Shown: one piece after another, positions 43,138 through 51,421 of the stretch
How the letters are laid out: every line of letters starts with the position of its first letter
Numbering within the stretch: the stretch's first letter is position 1
Origin: Congregibacter variabilis
Lineage (GTDB): Bacteria > Pseudomonadota > Gammaproteobacteria > Pseudomonadales > Halieaceae
Reading direction: 5' to 3'
DNA: 64,000 nt
Assembly: GCF_045689235.1 (NCBI RefSeq)
Contig: NZ_CP136864.1
Span: 3,720,001-3,784,000 of the forward strand
Translations under genes and position numbers: made by a program
The notes under the pieces: model-generated
Databases searched by the model: none
What the model saw: the letters and a program-made list of their open reading frames with translations, nothing else
Told to the model about the DNA's origin: nothing

Positions 43138-43593
43138 ATGAGTTTTACACGAACATCAGCGTCGCGTAGACAGCGGTTCACGGGGAATAAGCAGTCGGGC
43201 TTTACGCTCATGGAACTGCTGGTCGTGCTTGCGATCCTGGGGCTGTTGATGAGCCTGGTAGGCCCGCAGGTCCTGAATCAATTGGGTGGGGCGAAAACCA
43301 AAACCGCACTTATCCAGATTCGTGATCTGGAGCAGGCTCTGGAAATGTACAAGCTTGACGTCGGGCGGTACCCCAATACCGCCCAGGGCCTTCAGGCATT
43401 GGTTGAGAAGCCTGGTGGGACGGCAGGATGGAATGGTCCGTATCTAAAAGGTGATGTGCCCCAGGACCCCTGGAAGCAGGATTATCTCTACAAGTACCCC
43501 GGAGAGCGTGGCGAGCTGGATATTTTTAGCTATGGTCAGAATGGCTCTCCCGGTGGTGATGGTGAAGATGCCGACGTCGGCAACTGGCAGTAG
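43138..43593 (+). CDS. gspG: Major pseudopilin GspG
   Basis: The start at 43138 has GGGAAGG upstream. An earlier ATG (43105) lacks a ribosome site. The 151-residue prepilin has a 21-residue basic leader cut before FTLMELLVVLAILGLL, with the essential Glu at +5. The mature part carries the GspG signature (LDVGRYPNTAQGL, PWKQDYLYKYPG) and acidic Asp-rich calcium-site residues at the C-terminus (GGDGEDADVGNW). It forms the main shaft of the pseudopilus. Confidence 0.96.
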   Translation: MSFTRTSASRRQRFTGNKQSGFTLMELLVVLAILGLLMSLVGPQVLNQLGGAKTKTALIQIRDLEQALEMYKLDVGRYPNTAQGLQALVEKPGGTAGWNGPYLKGDVPQDPWKQDYLYKYPGERGELDIFSYGQNGSPGGDGEDADVGNWQ

Positions 43594-43597
43594 TTTT

Positions 43598-44065
43598 ATG
43601 TCAGGCCTCGCGCCGCGGAACCTCCGTGGCCGTGGTTTCAGTCTGGTTGAACTTATGGTCGTGCTGGCTATCGCAGCTCTGATTATGGTTGCCGCCGTCC
43701 CATCTTCGGTACGCTTTTACGACGGCATGCAGCGCCGGCAAGCGGTGCGTGACGCAGTAGCAATGCTGTCATCGGCTCGAGAACGAGCGCTGTCGTCCGG
43801 GCGCGTTCAGGACGTCAACGTTCGGCCATCCACGCGACGAATCTGGTACGGAAAAAAAACGCACACTTTGCCCGAAGGACTCACGCTTACCGTTCATGGT
43901 GCGGCGGAGCTAAATCGTGAGAACGTCGGGGTGATTCGTTTTTATCCTGATGGTAGCGCGAGCGGTGGGGGTATCGATATTGCTCGGGACGATGGCTCTG
44001 GCACGCGCATTAGCGTCGATTGGCTGGTGGGTCGCGTCCAGCAAGCAGCGCTGACTCAGGGATGA
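43598..44065 (+). CDS. gspH: Minor pseudopilin GspH
   Basis: A 155-residue pseudopilin starting at the ATG 4 bp after gspG. The leader ends in RGRG before FSLVELMVVLAIAAL with Glu +5. The body contains QAVRDAVAMLSSARERALSSG as in GspH. The upstream part of the open frame is an antisense-like shadow of gspG and is left out. It overlaps gspI by 4 bp. Confidence 0.92.
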   Translation: MSGLAPRNLRGRGFSLVELMVVLAIAALIMVAAVPSSVRFYDGMQRRQAVRDAVAMLSSARERALSSGRVQDVNVRPSTRRIWYGKKTHTLPEGLTLTVHGAAELNRENVGVIRFYPDGSASGGGIDIARDDGSGTRISVDWLVGRVQQAALTQG

Positions 44066-44466
44066 ACCGATCGCGCCTGCGAGCTCGTCACGCTCATCGG
44101 GGATTCTCCCTGCTGGAGATGCTGGTAGCTGTGGCTATTCTGGGTATGGCCCTGGGCGCGCTTTATCAATCTGTCGGTGGTGCCACACGAAACGTTCGGG
44201 CAGACCAGCGTTATGCCTATGCAGTGGAGCTCGGCCGATCGCTGATTGCTGACAATAGCGTCGTGCCACTGGAAGGCATTCAGAAGAATGGTGAAACCAG
44301 CGGCGGATTTGTGTGGCAGGTGGCTGCCTCGCCCGTTACGCGTCCTCGGGGGTCGACTCTGGGCGGTGGGCGACTGCAGTTTATAGATGTAACAGTCTCC
44401 TGGCCCGACGGAACCCGTCAGCGACGCATCAACCTTAGTTCTGTCGTCGCCGGTCAACCCCGTTGA
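44062..44466 (+). CDS. gspI: Minor pseudopilin GspI
   Basis: A 134-residue pseudopilin whose ATG lies in the ATGA overlap with gspH. The leader MNRSRLRARHAHRG precedes FSLLEMLVAVAILGM, with Glu +5. GspI forms the tip complex with GspJ and GspK. The short C-terminal beta region (FIDVTVSWPDG) matches the family. Confidence 0.92.
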   Translation: MNRSRLRARHAHRGFSLLEMLVAVAILGMALGALYQSVGGATRNVRADQRYAYAVELGRSLIADNSVVPLEGIQKNGETSGGFVWQVAASPVTRPRGSTLGGGRLQFIDVTVSWPDGTRQRRINLSSVVAGQPR

Positions 44467-45056
44467 TATCTCGTAGATCTCAGGGTTTTACCCTTGTAGA
44501 GATGATGGTGTCGGTGACCATCTTGTCGCTGGTCATGTTAGCGACGGTCACCGGGCTTCGTACCCTGGCTTCAACGCAGACCTCTCTTAACAGAGTCACA
44601 GATCGCAATGACGAGATTCGCAGTGTTAGCAGCTTTCTGCGCGATGCCCTTGAGTCCGCGGTTGTGGGCAGTAGTAGTGGCGGATTAAGCGTAGGCGGCG
44701 GGAGCGCCGAGATGACAGTGTTTGAGGCATCTTCAACGCAGCTTATGTGGAAGACCACCATGATGTTTGGCGAGCGCGCAGGCGGCAGCTACGTGGTCAG
44801 AATAGCCGAGGAACGGCCGAATATCGTACTGCGATGGCAGAAAATGAATGTCTTTGGGCAGGTCGGAGATTGGAATAAAGCCTCTGCACGCACGTTAGTC
44901 GAAGACGTGCAGGAGTTTGCGGTGGCGTATCGTCGTCAGGTTGAAGGCGAGTGGGCGTCTCAGTGGGATGGTCGCGGGCCGCCGGGGTGGGTGCGTTTGC
45001 GGATTCGGGCCGGCGAGCGTTACTGGCCGGACATCGTGATGGAAGTAGCGCAATGA
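44463..45056 (+). CDS. gspJ: Minor pseudopilin GspJ
   Basis: A 197-residue pseudopilin starting with TTG in a TTGA overlap with gspI. The leader MISRRSQG is cut before FTLVEMMVSVTILSL. The body has the GspJ pattern of a long helix followed by a beta region (FAVAYRRQVEGEW). It overlaps gspK by 4 bp. Confidence 0.92.
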   Translation: MISRRSQGFTLVEMMVSVTILSLVMLATVTGLRTLASTQTSLNRVTDRNDEIRSVSSFLRDALESAVVGSSSGGLSVGGGSAEMTVFEASSTQLMWKTTMMFGERAGGSYVVRIAEERPNIVLRWQKMNVFGQVGDWNKASARTLVEDVQEFAVAYRRQVEGEWASQWDGRGPPGWVRLRIRAGERYWPDIVMEVAQ

Positions 45057-45871
45057 TGGCGCATTCCCGCCGCGAGGCAGGTGTTGCTTTGGCGGTGGTT
45101 GTTTGGTTTATCGCCGGTATGTCGCTGCTTGTCGCGGGCGTTGTGATGTCCGCGCGCACCGATGTACGACTTGCACAATTGCATATGGGGCGAGCTCAGG
45201 CCGCCACTGCGGGCGATGGAGCTGTGAATCTGCTGCTGGCGGACATACAGGATGGGGTGTATGCCAAAGACGCCCCGCCGCGCTTACCGCAGCAGCGCTA
45301 CCAGCTGGGAGAGTTACAGATAGATGTGGCGGCGGTGCCTACGCAGTGGCTGGTCGATATCAATGCAGCGACCCCGGCGCTACTGGCTAATGCGCTGCAA
45401 GTATCCGGCGCACTGCAAGCAGACAGTGCACAGTTCCTTGCAAACGCTGTTGTACAATGGCGTTTTGGTTCAGAGGGCGCCAAGGCAACGCGATTTGACG
45501 CTCTTGAGGACCTTCTGAGTGTGCAGGGCATGAATCGAGGAACCTGGGATCGCCTGCGTGATTACATTGCAGTACCGGTTGGCGGAGTAGGGCTGTCTCG
45601 GCCGAGCGCACGGGCAAACCACGTGATGGGCCTGGTGCGCGGGTTGACGCCGGCACAGCGGCTTTTGGCTGCCGAGCAGGCACCGCCGGATGTGAGGGTT
45701 GGTGCTGCGCGTTTTAGTGGGTATCGCGTTGATGCTTTGGTGAGAGTCGGCGATACCGTTTGGCTGCGTCGGCGTTGGGTGTCGATGAGCGCATCGCGGG
45801 GTGCATTGCCCTGGCGTGTATATAGAACAGAGCCTGCCCGAATTGTGAACAGGCCGGGCTCGAGGGGTTAG
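45053..45871 (+). CDS. gspK: Minor pseudopilin GspK
   Basis: A 272-residue protein starting in the ATGA overlap with gspJ. The leader MMAHSRREAG precedes VALAVVVWFIAGMSLL. The +5 Glu is absent, as is normal for GspK, which caps the pseudopilus tip. The family region with WLVDINAATPALL, VQWRF and FDALEDLLSVQGM is present. Frames upstream of 45053 belong to gspJ. A terminator-like hairpin starts 2 bp after its stop codon. Confidence 0.93.
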   Translation: MMAHSRREAGVALAVVVWFIAGMSLLVAGVVMSARTDVRLAQLHMGRAQAATAGDGAVNLLLADIQDGVYAKDAPPRLPQQRYQLGELQIDVAAVPTQWLVDINAATPALLANALQVSGALQADSAQFLANAVVQWRFGSEGAKATRFDALEDLLSVQGMNRGTWDRLRDYIAVPVGGVGLSRPSARANHVMGLVRGLTPAQRLLAAEQAPPDVRVGAARFSGYRVDALVRVGDTVWLRRRWVSMSASRGALPWRVYRTEPARIVNRPGSRG

Positions 45872-45873
45872 GC

Positions 45874-45901
45874 GCATGCTGCGAACAGCGCATGCTTTTT
45901 T
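45874..45901 (+). terminator. Terminator-like hairpin between gspK and gspL
   Basis: GCATGCTG-CGAA-CAG-(CG bulge)-CATGC is followed by six T. The stem has eight pairs and a 4-base loop, interrupted by a 2-base bulge. Placed inside the T2SS cluster, it would lower expression of gspL-gspM-gspC-gspD relative to the upstream genes, or mark a second transcription unit. The 35-bp remainder before gspL is too short for an obvious promoter. Confidence 0.55.
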
Positions 45902-45936
45902 AAGCACAGCAACAAATATGGCGAGAGAGTAGTAAG

Positions 45937-46983
45937 GTGGCAGTGCAAAGCAATCAGTGGATGCTTTTTGGCATCGATATGCGTCACATCGTTCAGCAAT
46001 GGCTGTCCGCGTGGCGGGAGCTATTGCTGTCCCCCAGATCCCCGATTCGCCAGCAACTTGACGAGCCTGTCTTGCTTTATCGTGACGGCAGAACCGAGCT
46101 GTTTCAGGGCGGTAAGCCTCTGTCCGCGGCGCCGCAAAACCTTACGCCGTGCACAGCACATTTACTTCCAGATGATCTCGTTCTGGCCCGTAGCCTGAGT
46201 TTGCCTATTGCTGCCGAGCCGGAGCTTCCAGCGGTGCTGGCTATGGAGGTCGCCGCGGCGAGTCCTTTTAAGGCGGAAGATAGCGTTTATGGTTGGTGTG
46301 AGACCGATCGTGATGCGCAGTCCATACAGGTGAGCATGGCGATCGCGTCGCGCTCCTCTATAGAGAGATGGAAGCGTGAGACTGAGGTCGCCGCCAAAGA
46401 CCAAAATGACGGAGAACCCGAAATTTGGGCCGAAGCGAATGGCGCTTTAGTGGCTCTTTCAGGATTCGGCGAAGCTCAAAGAGAAGTGGCTTACCGGCGA
46501 CGATTACTGCGCAGTGGTTTATTACTCGGTGGGGTGCTGGTTCTGGTGCTGGTGTCTGCCGCCGTTTTCGCGGTGCAGCAGCGTAGTGCCCTGGAGCGCT
46601 TTGAGCGTCTTCAGAGCAAAGTTCAAGCTGAGTCGCAATCCGTGTCAGCGATGCGAGCGACCCTGGTTGACGCTAATGAGACCGTGCGCGCTGCGAATGC
46701 CTTTGTCGCTGACTACCCCAATCCGCATATTGAGATTGCGCGCCTCACCGAGCTACTCGAGGATGAGGCATACATCATGCATTTTTCTATGCGCGGTCGT
46801 GAGCTAAGGGTTCGCGGGCGAGCAAAAGATGCTGCGGTGGTTATGCAAACGCTGGCTCAAACTCCGGCGTTTGTTAGCGTTACCGCACCACAGGCGATCA
46901 CAGCCGTAGGGAACACGGGTCTTGAGCAGTTTCATCTGGATATCGAAGTTGGATCGGTGAAACTAGCGGGTGACGAGTCATGA
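45937..46983 (+). CDS. gspL: Type II secretion protein GspL
   Basis: A 348-residue bitopic protein: a cytoplasmic actin-like part that binds GspE, one membrane helix near residues 192-210 (GLLLGGVLVLVLVSAAVF), a periplasmic coiled coil and a ferredoxin-like end. GTG at 45937 is annotated. A second GTG two codons later (45943) has a better spaced AAGG and may be the real start. Its stop overlaps gspM by 4 bp. It is a little shorter than enterobacterial GspL. Confidence 0.85.
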   Translation: MAVQSNQWMLFGIDMRHIVQQWLSAWRELLLSPRSPIRQQLDEPVLLYRDGRTELFQGGKPLSAAPQNLTPCTAHLLPDDLVLARSLSLPIAAEPELPAVLAMEVAAASPFKAEDSVYGWCETDRDAQSIQVSMAIASRSSIERWKRETEVAAKDQNDGEPEIWAEANGALVALSGFGEAQREVAYRRRLLRSGLLLGGVLVLVLVSAAVFAVQQRSALERFERLQSKVQAESQSVSAMRATLVDANETVRAANAFVADYPNPHIEIARLTELLEDEAYIMHFSMRGRELRVRGRAKDAAVVMQTLAQTPAFVSVTAPQAITAVGNTGLEQFHLDIEVGSVKLAGDES

Positions 46984-47546
46984 ACTGGATTCGTTTGCAT
47001 CGGCGAGCTGCACTGCTAATTGCGCTCACGCTGGTTTTGCCGGTTTTTTTCTACGTCAAAACTGTGTTTGGACTTCTTGGCCTTGGCTTTGACTACGCAG
47101 CCGATCGGGGGCGCATCGAGCCGAGAGTGGCGAGGCTTCAGGGCTTGTTAGAGAACGAGGCAGAGCTCACCACGCAAAGTCAGCTCGCGGCCGCGCGTTT
47201 ACGCGAGGTGGCGTTCCCTGCATCCGAGGACCCATCAGCACTGGCTGCACGCTTGCAGGCTGATGTTCGGCAGCTTTTGGCTGAGGCCGGAATGTCGGTC
47301 AGTAATAGTCAGGTCATGCCTGTACGACCGGGTGAGCAGTTTGATCGGGTGGCTGTGAAGTTGACGGTTACAGGAACACTGCCGGGGCTTGATGCTGCAT
47401 TGATTGGCATTGCGGCTTATCGTCCCCAGTTGTTGGTGGAGTCCCTCGATACATTTCCGGCACGCGCGAATGCTCGAGCTAACGGGGCGGACGCGCAGTC
47501 TCTTACCGCAGTGATACAGCTGATGGTGCTGAGGGCTCTGCCATGA
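46980..47546 (+). CDS. gspM: Type II secretion protein GspM
   Basis: A 188-residue protein with one N-terminal membrane helix (ALLIALTLVLPVFFYVKTVFG), a coiled coil and a ferredoxin-like domain with the PilO/GspM pattern (GMSVSNSQVMPVRP, FDRVAVKLTVTG). It pairs with GspL in the inner-membrane platform. It starts in the ATGA overlap with gspL and ends in an ATGA overlap with gspC. The fit to the PilO-like GspM type is better than to the short enterobacterial type. Confidence 0.85.
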   Translation: MNWIRLHRRAALLIALTLVLPVFFYVKTVFGLLGLGFDYAADRGRIEPRVARLQGLLENEAELTTQSQLAAARLREVAFPASEDPSALAARLQADVRQLLAEAGMSVSNSQVMPVRPGEQFDRVAVKLTVTGTLPGLDAALIGIAAYRPQLLVESLDTFPARANARANGADAQSLTAVIQLMVLRALP

Positions 47547-48235
47547 CCCTGATCACTCTTATCCGAAATCGCTATCAGGTGGATGCCAATCCAGAGCGTT
47601 CGGAGCGTCGTTTGGAGCTGGCTGTGATCGCTTTGCTCCTGGTCGTGTTGTTGCAAATCCTCTGGTGGATGTTCGGCCGCTTTAGTGAGGCTACGGTGAC
47701 AGCGGTAGAGCCGGCCAAAGACAGTTTGCGTGTCGCCGATGCCACTGTGACCGGCGCCATCACGGCGCCCCAAAGCTTGCAGTTGCAATCGAGGCCTTTG
47801 TTTTGGGCGTCTCGCCGGCCCAATGCCAAAGCGGCGCCTCCTCAGAAAGCTGCGCCAGGTAATGGTAAGCCTGCGCGACGACTCGAAGACTTGAAGGTGG
47901 CCGGCGCTGTGGGTGCTGGTGATCAAGGCAAGGCGATCATTATTCACAAGGACAAGCTCATGCGTCTCGGTATTGGCGATACGGTCGCCGGATGGAGTCT
48001 GCAGTCGGTGTCTTTGGGTGAGGTGGTATTTGTCAGTGCAGGAGCCCGCGATGTGCGTCGTCTAACGCCGCTGCCGGTCATTGCTGCGCAGAAAGCGCCG
48101 GCGGCTGATTCGCAGGCATCGACCGCAGCAGCGGCCGCGACACCGAAAGCCGCAGCAAGCAAACAGGCGAGCGCGGCAAAGAGCCCACCGCCGAAGAACA
48201 ACAAAAAAGAGGCTACGCTCTCTCTGGGCGGCTAG
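47543..48235 (+). CDS. gspC: Type II secretion protein GspC/GspN-like
   Basis: A 230-residue protein with a membrane helix near residues 28-46 and a periplasmic domain around residues 110-165 (DLKVAGAVGAGDQGKAIII, RLGIGDTVAGWSL) resembling the GspC homology region that touches the secretin. The C-terminus is a low-complexity Ala/Lys/Pro tail without a PDZ domain. It occupies the position directly before gspD. Assignment to GspC or GspN is by context plus this domain. Confidence 0.75.
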   Translation: MTLITLIRNRYQVDANPERSERRLELAVIALLLVVLLQILWWMFGRFSEATVTAVEPAKDSLRVADATVTGAITAPQSLQLQSRPLFWASRRPNAKAAPPQKAAPGNGKPARRLEDLKVAGAVGAGDQGKAIIIHKDKLMRLGIGDTVAGWSLQSVSLGEVVFVSAGARDVRRLTPLPVIAAQKAPAADSQASTAAAAATPKAAASKQASAAKSPPPKNNKKEATLSLGG

Positions 48236-48272
48236 CGGTAACATCTGATCACTATTGGGAATGACCTAGACC

Positions 48273-50606
48273 ATGAAACACTCGAGCAATAGTTCTTCGC
48301 GGGTCACCACTCTACGAGTGACCGCATTTGCGGCACTGTGTGCCGCGCTCGCTGGATGCGCATCGCAAGATCTGCAGCAAATGGCGCGCTCAGAAACTGT
48401 GCTTTTGGGGGAGCCCGGGAAAGTAGAAGGTCGTCCTGAGCCGGTTGCGCCGACCGTCTCCGCTAATGGATCGCCTTTGGTCGAATCTGCCCAGGCCTTG
48501 GCTGACAAGCAGGCGGATGGCCGCGCAGAGCCCGTACTGTATCGTGGGACTGATCAACAGGTGCGTCTTCCAGCACCACAAAAAATCATCAAGTTCTTGG
48601 GTGATGACGTCAGTTTGAATTTTGAGCAGGCGCCGCTGAATGAAGTAGTGCACGCCATCGTCGGCGATATTCTTCAGCTGGATTACATTGTTGATCGCCC
48701 GATCGAGGGCAAGGTCACGCTGCGTACGCGAACGCCCATTCCTCGGGAAGAATTGCTTGTTGTTCTGGAGTCGTTGTTAAAAGCACATGATGCGCTAATG
48801 ATTCGCGGTGATGATGGCCGTTATCTCATTACCGGGTCACAGCAGGCAATGAATCTGCGCCCGGACGTTACCAGCGTGGAGGACATTGCGGCGGGATACT
48901 CGACCATGGTCATACCACTGCAATACATCAGTGCAAAAGCCATGGCGAGCATTCTCGAGCCCCTTGCCGATAAAGACGCGTTTGTGCGGGTAGATGACAC
49001 CAGGGCACTTCTGATGATGGCCGGTACCCGGGAGCAGCTCAGCGGCTGGCTGGAGATTGTGAGCACCTTTGATGTGGATCTTTTGGCCGGTATGTCTGTG
49101 GGCATGTTTCCGCTGGAAAACAGCAGCGTGGACGAAACGCTCACCGCCCTGGAAACATTAATGGAAGCAGCAGGAGGTGAGGGCGGGGATATCACCGGTA
49201 TTGTTCGCGTGCTACCGATGGAGCGACTGAATAGCATTTTGGTTGTTACACCGCGTGCGCATTATCTTGATCGCGTGGGTAGTTGGATTCAGCGCATAGA
49301 TGTGGACCCGGATGCCCGCTTCGAAAAACGTCTGTACGTGTATCCGGTGCAGAACACGACTGCAACGCGTCTTGCGCAGCTTCTAAACTCGATTTACTCA
49401 GGTGGTGCGGCAGGTAGTACTGGCGCAAGACAGCAAAGCGGGGCTAGATCGCCCGGCGATCAGGCAGCCGTCGCTCCGGGCTTGTCGCCGGAATCTATCG
49501 GTGGCGGCGCTTCTTCGGGTGGGGCCGGTGGGAGTAGCGGCGGCTCCTCTTTTGGATCCGGTTCTGGTGGTTCAAGCTCTATGGCCGGGGGAGGCTCCGC
49601 TAACCGGGGCGCCGGGCAGGGCGCTCGCGCCGCAGCTGCGTCTATGACTTCAGTCAGCATGGGCGGCACTGGTGCGGGGATGAGCGAGCTTGCCGATGTG
49701 CGCGTTGTCGCCGACGAAGAGAACAATGCGCTAATGATTTATGCCGACGGCAAGCAGTACGGCATTGTTAAAGACGCTCTAAAGCAGTTAGACGTTGTGG
49801 CCACCCAGGTCATTATCGAAGCCAGCATTATGGAAGTTCAACTTATTGACGAACTGCGCTATGGCTTGGAGTGGACCTTCAAGAACGGCTTGGGTAGCAG
49901 CTACGATGGTTTGGGAACTCTGGCCGCTGGAGCGGCCGGGCCCGCTGCGGCCGCAGGCTTCTCTTATACCGTGTCCAACTCGGTAGGTGACATTTCGGCG
50001 GTCTTGAACGCCTTGAGTGAGGAGTCGCTTATTAATGTTATCTCGTCACCCTCGGTGATGGTGCTTGATAACCATACTGCCTTTATCTCGGTGGGAGACC
50101 AGGTGCCGGTGCTTCAGGGCCAAACCATTACTAATGGCGGGAACTCAGTGCAAAACATCACGTATCGCGATACTGGTGTGCAGCTTTCTGTGCGTCCCTC
50201 TGTCAACGCTGGGGGCCTGGTGACCATGGATATCGAGCAATCAGTAATTGATGTGGGCTCAATTGACTCTGCCACGGGGCAGCGAGCGTTTTTGGACCGC
50301 ACTATTAATAGTCGTGTTGCAGTGCGATCGTCAGAATCAGTGGTGTTAGGCGGCCTTATCCGAGAAAACTCCAGCCTTGGAGACTCGGGTGTGCCCATTT
50401 TGCGCGAGATTCCGCTGTTCGGCAGCTTGTTTGGCACAACAACCACAGATAGTCGTCGAACAGAGTTACTGGTAATCATCACTCCTCGGGCTCTTTATAA
50501 CGAAGATGAGTTGAGAGCGGTCAGCGACGAGATGCGTGAGCAGGTTCGATTCATGGAATTGGTACGAGATCCGCCCCGATCCGGGGTCATAACATATAAA
50601 AAATGA
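48273..50606 (+). CDS. gspD: Type II secretion secretin GspD (lipoprotein)
   Basis: A 777-residue outer-membrane secretin. The signal peptide ends in a lipobox (LAGC, Cys near residue 29), so the protein may be self-piloting, and no gspS pilotin was seen. Domains N0-N3 are followed by the secretin C-domain (SVGDQVPVLQGQ, VLGGLIRENSSLGDSGVP, ELLVIITPR). Between N-domains lies a very Gly/Ser-rich linker of about 80 residues (residues about 375-460), longer than usual. The gene starts 37 bp after gspC. It closes the cluster. Confidence 0.96.
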   Translation: MKHSSNSSSRVTTLRVTAFAALCAALAGCASQDLQQMARSETVLLGEPGKVEGRPEPVAPTVSANGSPLVESAQALADKQADGRAEPVLYRGTDQQVRLPAPQKIIKFLGDDVSLNFEQAPLNEVVHAIVGDILQLDYIVDRPIEGKVTLRTRTPIPREELLVVLESLLKAHDALMIRGDDGRYLITGSQQAMNLRPDVTSVEDIAAGYSTMVIPLQYISAKAMASILEPLADKDAFVRVDDTRALLMMAGTREQLSGWLEIVSTFDVDLLAGMSVGMFPLENSSVDETLTALETLMEAAGGEGGDITGIVRVLPMERLNSILVVTPRAHYLDRVGSWIQRIDVDPDARFEKRLYVYPVQNTTATRLAQLLNSIYSGGAAGSTGARQQSGARSPGDQAAVAPGLSPESIGGGASSGGAGGSSGGSSFGSGSGGSSSMAGGGSANRGAGQGARAAAASMTSVSMGGTGAGMSELADVRVVADEENNALMIYADGKQYGIVKDALKQLDVVATQVIIEASIMEVQLIDELRYGLEWTFKNGLGSSYDGLGTLAAGAAGPAAAAGFSYTVSNSVGDISAVLNALSEESLINVISSPSVMVLDNHTAFISVGDQVPVLQGQTITNGGNSVQNITYRDTGVQLSVRPSVNAGGLVTMDIEQSVIDVGSIDSATGQRAFLDRTINSRVAVRSSESVVLGGLIRENSSLGDSGVPILREIPLFGSLFGTTTTDSRRTELLVIITPRALYNEDELRAVSDEMREQVRFMELVRDPPRSGVITYKK

Positions 50607-50899
50607 TGGTATTTTTCCCAATCCAAGGGTCGAAATTAGTGGGAATAAAGCTCGAAGTTAAACGCCCAGGGGCCGCTAAGTGACTGAAAATACGCGTTTA
50701 TCAGGTTGGTTTTATCGGGTTTGGCTAGTGAATGTCAGGTCACTTCCAGTAGAAATCGCGAATGACATCAAGCGGGATTCTTTGCCCAAAAGGGGCAAGC
50801 TTGCTGCTTGCATGGGCGCAGCAGACTATGCGGGTGTCGCAAGCAGTCAAGATAACCCTGGAAGTTAAATATATGTTTATCAATAGCTTAGGAGGTTTT

Positions 50900-51325
50900 A
50901 TGGGTGCCCTAAGGCGCATGTTCGTTGCTTTAATCGTAATTGCGCTTGTCGGATGTGCCGGTTCTCAGAGGATGACCGAGGAAAGCCAGGCGCAGTTATT
51001 AGATCGCGCCGAGGCTCGCTGGCAGGCGCTCGTAAAAAGAGACTGGGCTACCGCGTATGAGTACACCTCGCCGGCCTATCGAGAGATTTTTAGCAAATCC
51101 ATGTACGAGCGGAAGTTTTCTTACATGGTGGAATGGGAGTTGACTTCGGTTGATTTCGTTAACTATGATGCGCGGGCAGCTGTAGCGAGTGTGGCGATCG
51201 GGGTCATGTCCCGACCTGTCAAACAAACTTCAGCCGCCTCAGTAGCAATAGGCGCAGTGCCTACACGATTCGTCGAACAATGGATTTTGGTCGATGGAGA
51301 ATGGTGGTATAGTGCCAACTTGTAA
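50900..51325 (+). CDS. Small lipoprotein, NTF2-like
   Basis: A 141-residue protein with an N-terminal lipoprotein signal (VIALVGCAG, Cys near residue 16). The start at 50900 follows a perfect AGGAGG. Upstream ATGs of the longer frame lack one. The rest looks like a small alpha-beta NTF2-like fold: WQALVKRDWATAYEYTSPAYR then alternating strands ending FVEQWILVDGEWWY. Such proteins are common but of unknown role. The preceding 293 bp (50607-50899) show a short hairpin (TTGCCC/GGGCAA near 50781-50797) and no recognisable gene. Its place between gspD and an exported protein hints at an envelope role, which is inference. Confidence 0.75.
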   Translation: MGALRRMFVALIVIALVGCAGSQRMTEESQAQLLDRAEARWQALVKRDWATAYEYTSPAYREIFSKSMYERKFSYMVEWELTSVDFVNYDARAAVASVAIGVMSRPVKQTSAASVAIGAVPTRFVEQWILVDGEWWYSANL

Positions 51326-51338
51326 GTGTGGCAGCGGG

Positions 51339-51366
51339 TTGAAAGCTGGCTGCAGCTAGCAATAAA
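51339..51366 (+). promoter_or_regulatory. Possible promoter of the exported-protein gene
   Basis: TTGAAA (51339-51344) and AATAAA (51361-51366) are 16 bp apart, just ahead of the exported-protein gene at 51422. The -10 match is only moderate. A strong ribosome site (AGGAG, 51408-51412) follows. Confidence 0.35.
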
Positions 51367-51421
51367 AGCGCTAGCACAATCTTAGAATTGTGAAAACTGT
51401 AGACATTAGGAGTCTCCAATC

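Noticed and set aside
50680..50868. 62-codon frame before the small lipoprotein
   Set aside because: GTG start without a ribosome site, no recognisable domain. The strong AGGAGG belongs to the lipoprotein start at 50900.
50770..50870. Possible riboswitch (TTGCCC...GGGCAA hairpin and GC-rich following bases)
   Set aside because: I compared it by eye with the c-di-GMP-I (GEMM) consensus and key bases do not match. A covariance-model search would be needed to reopen it.
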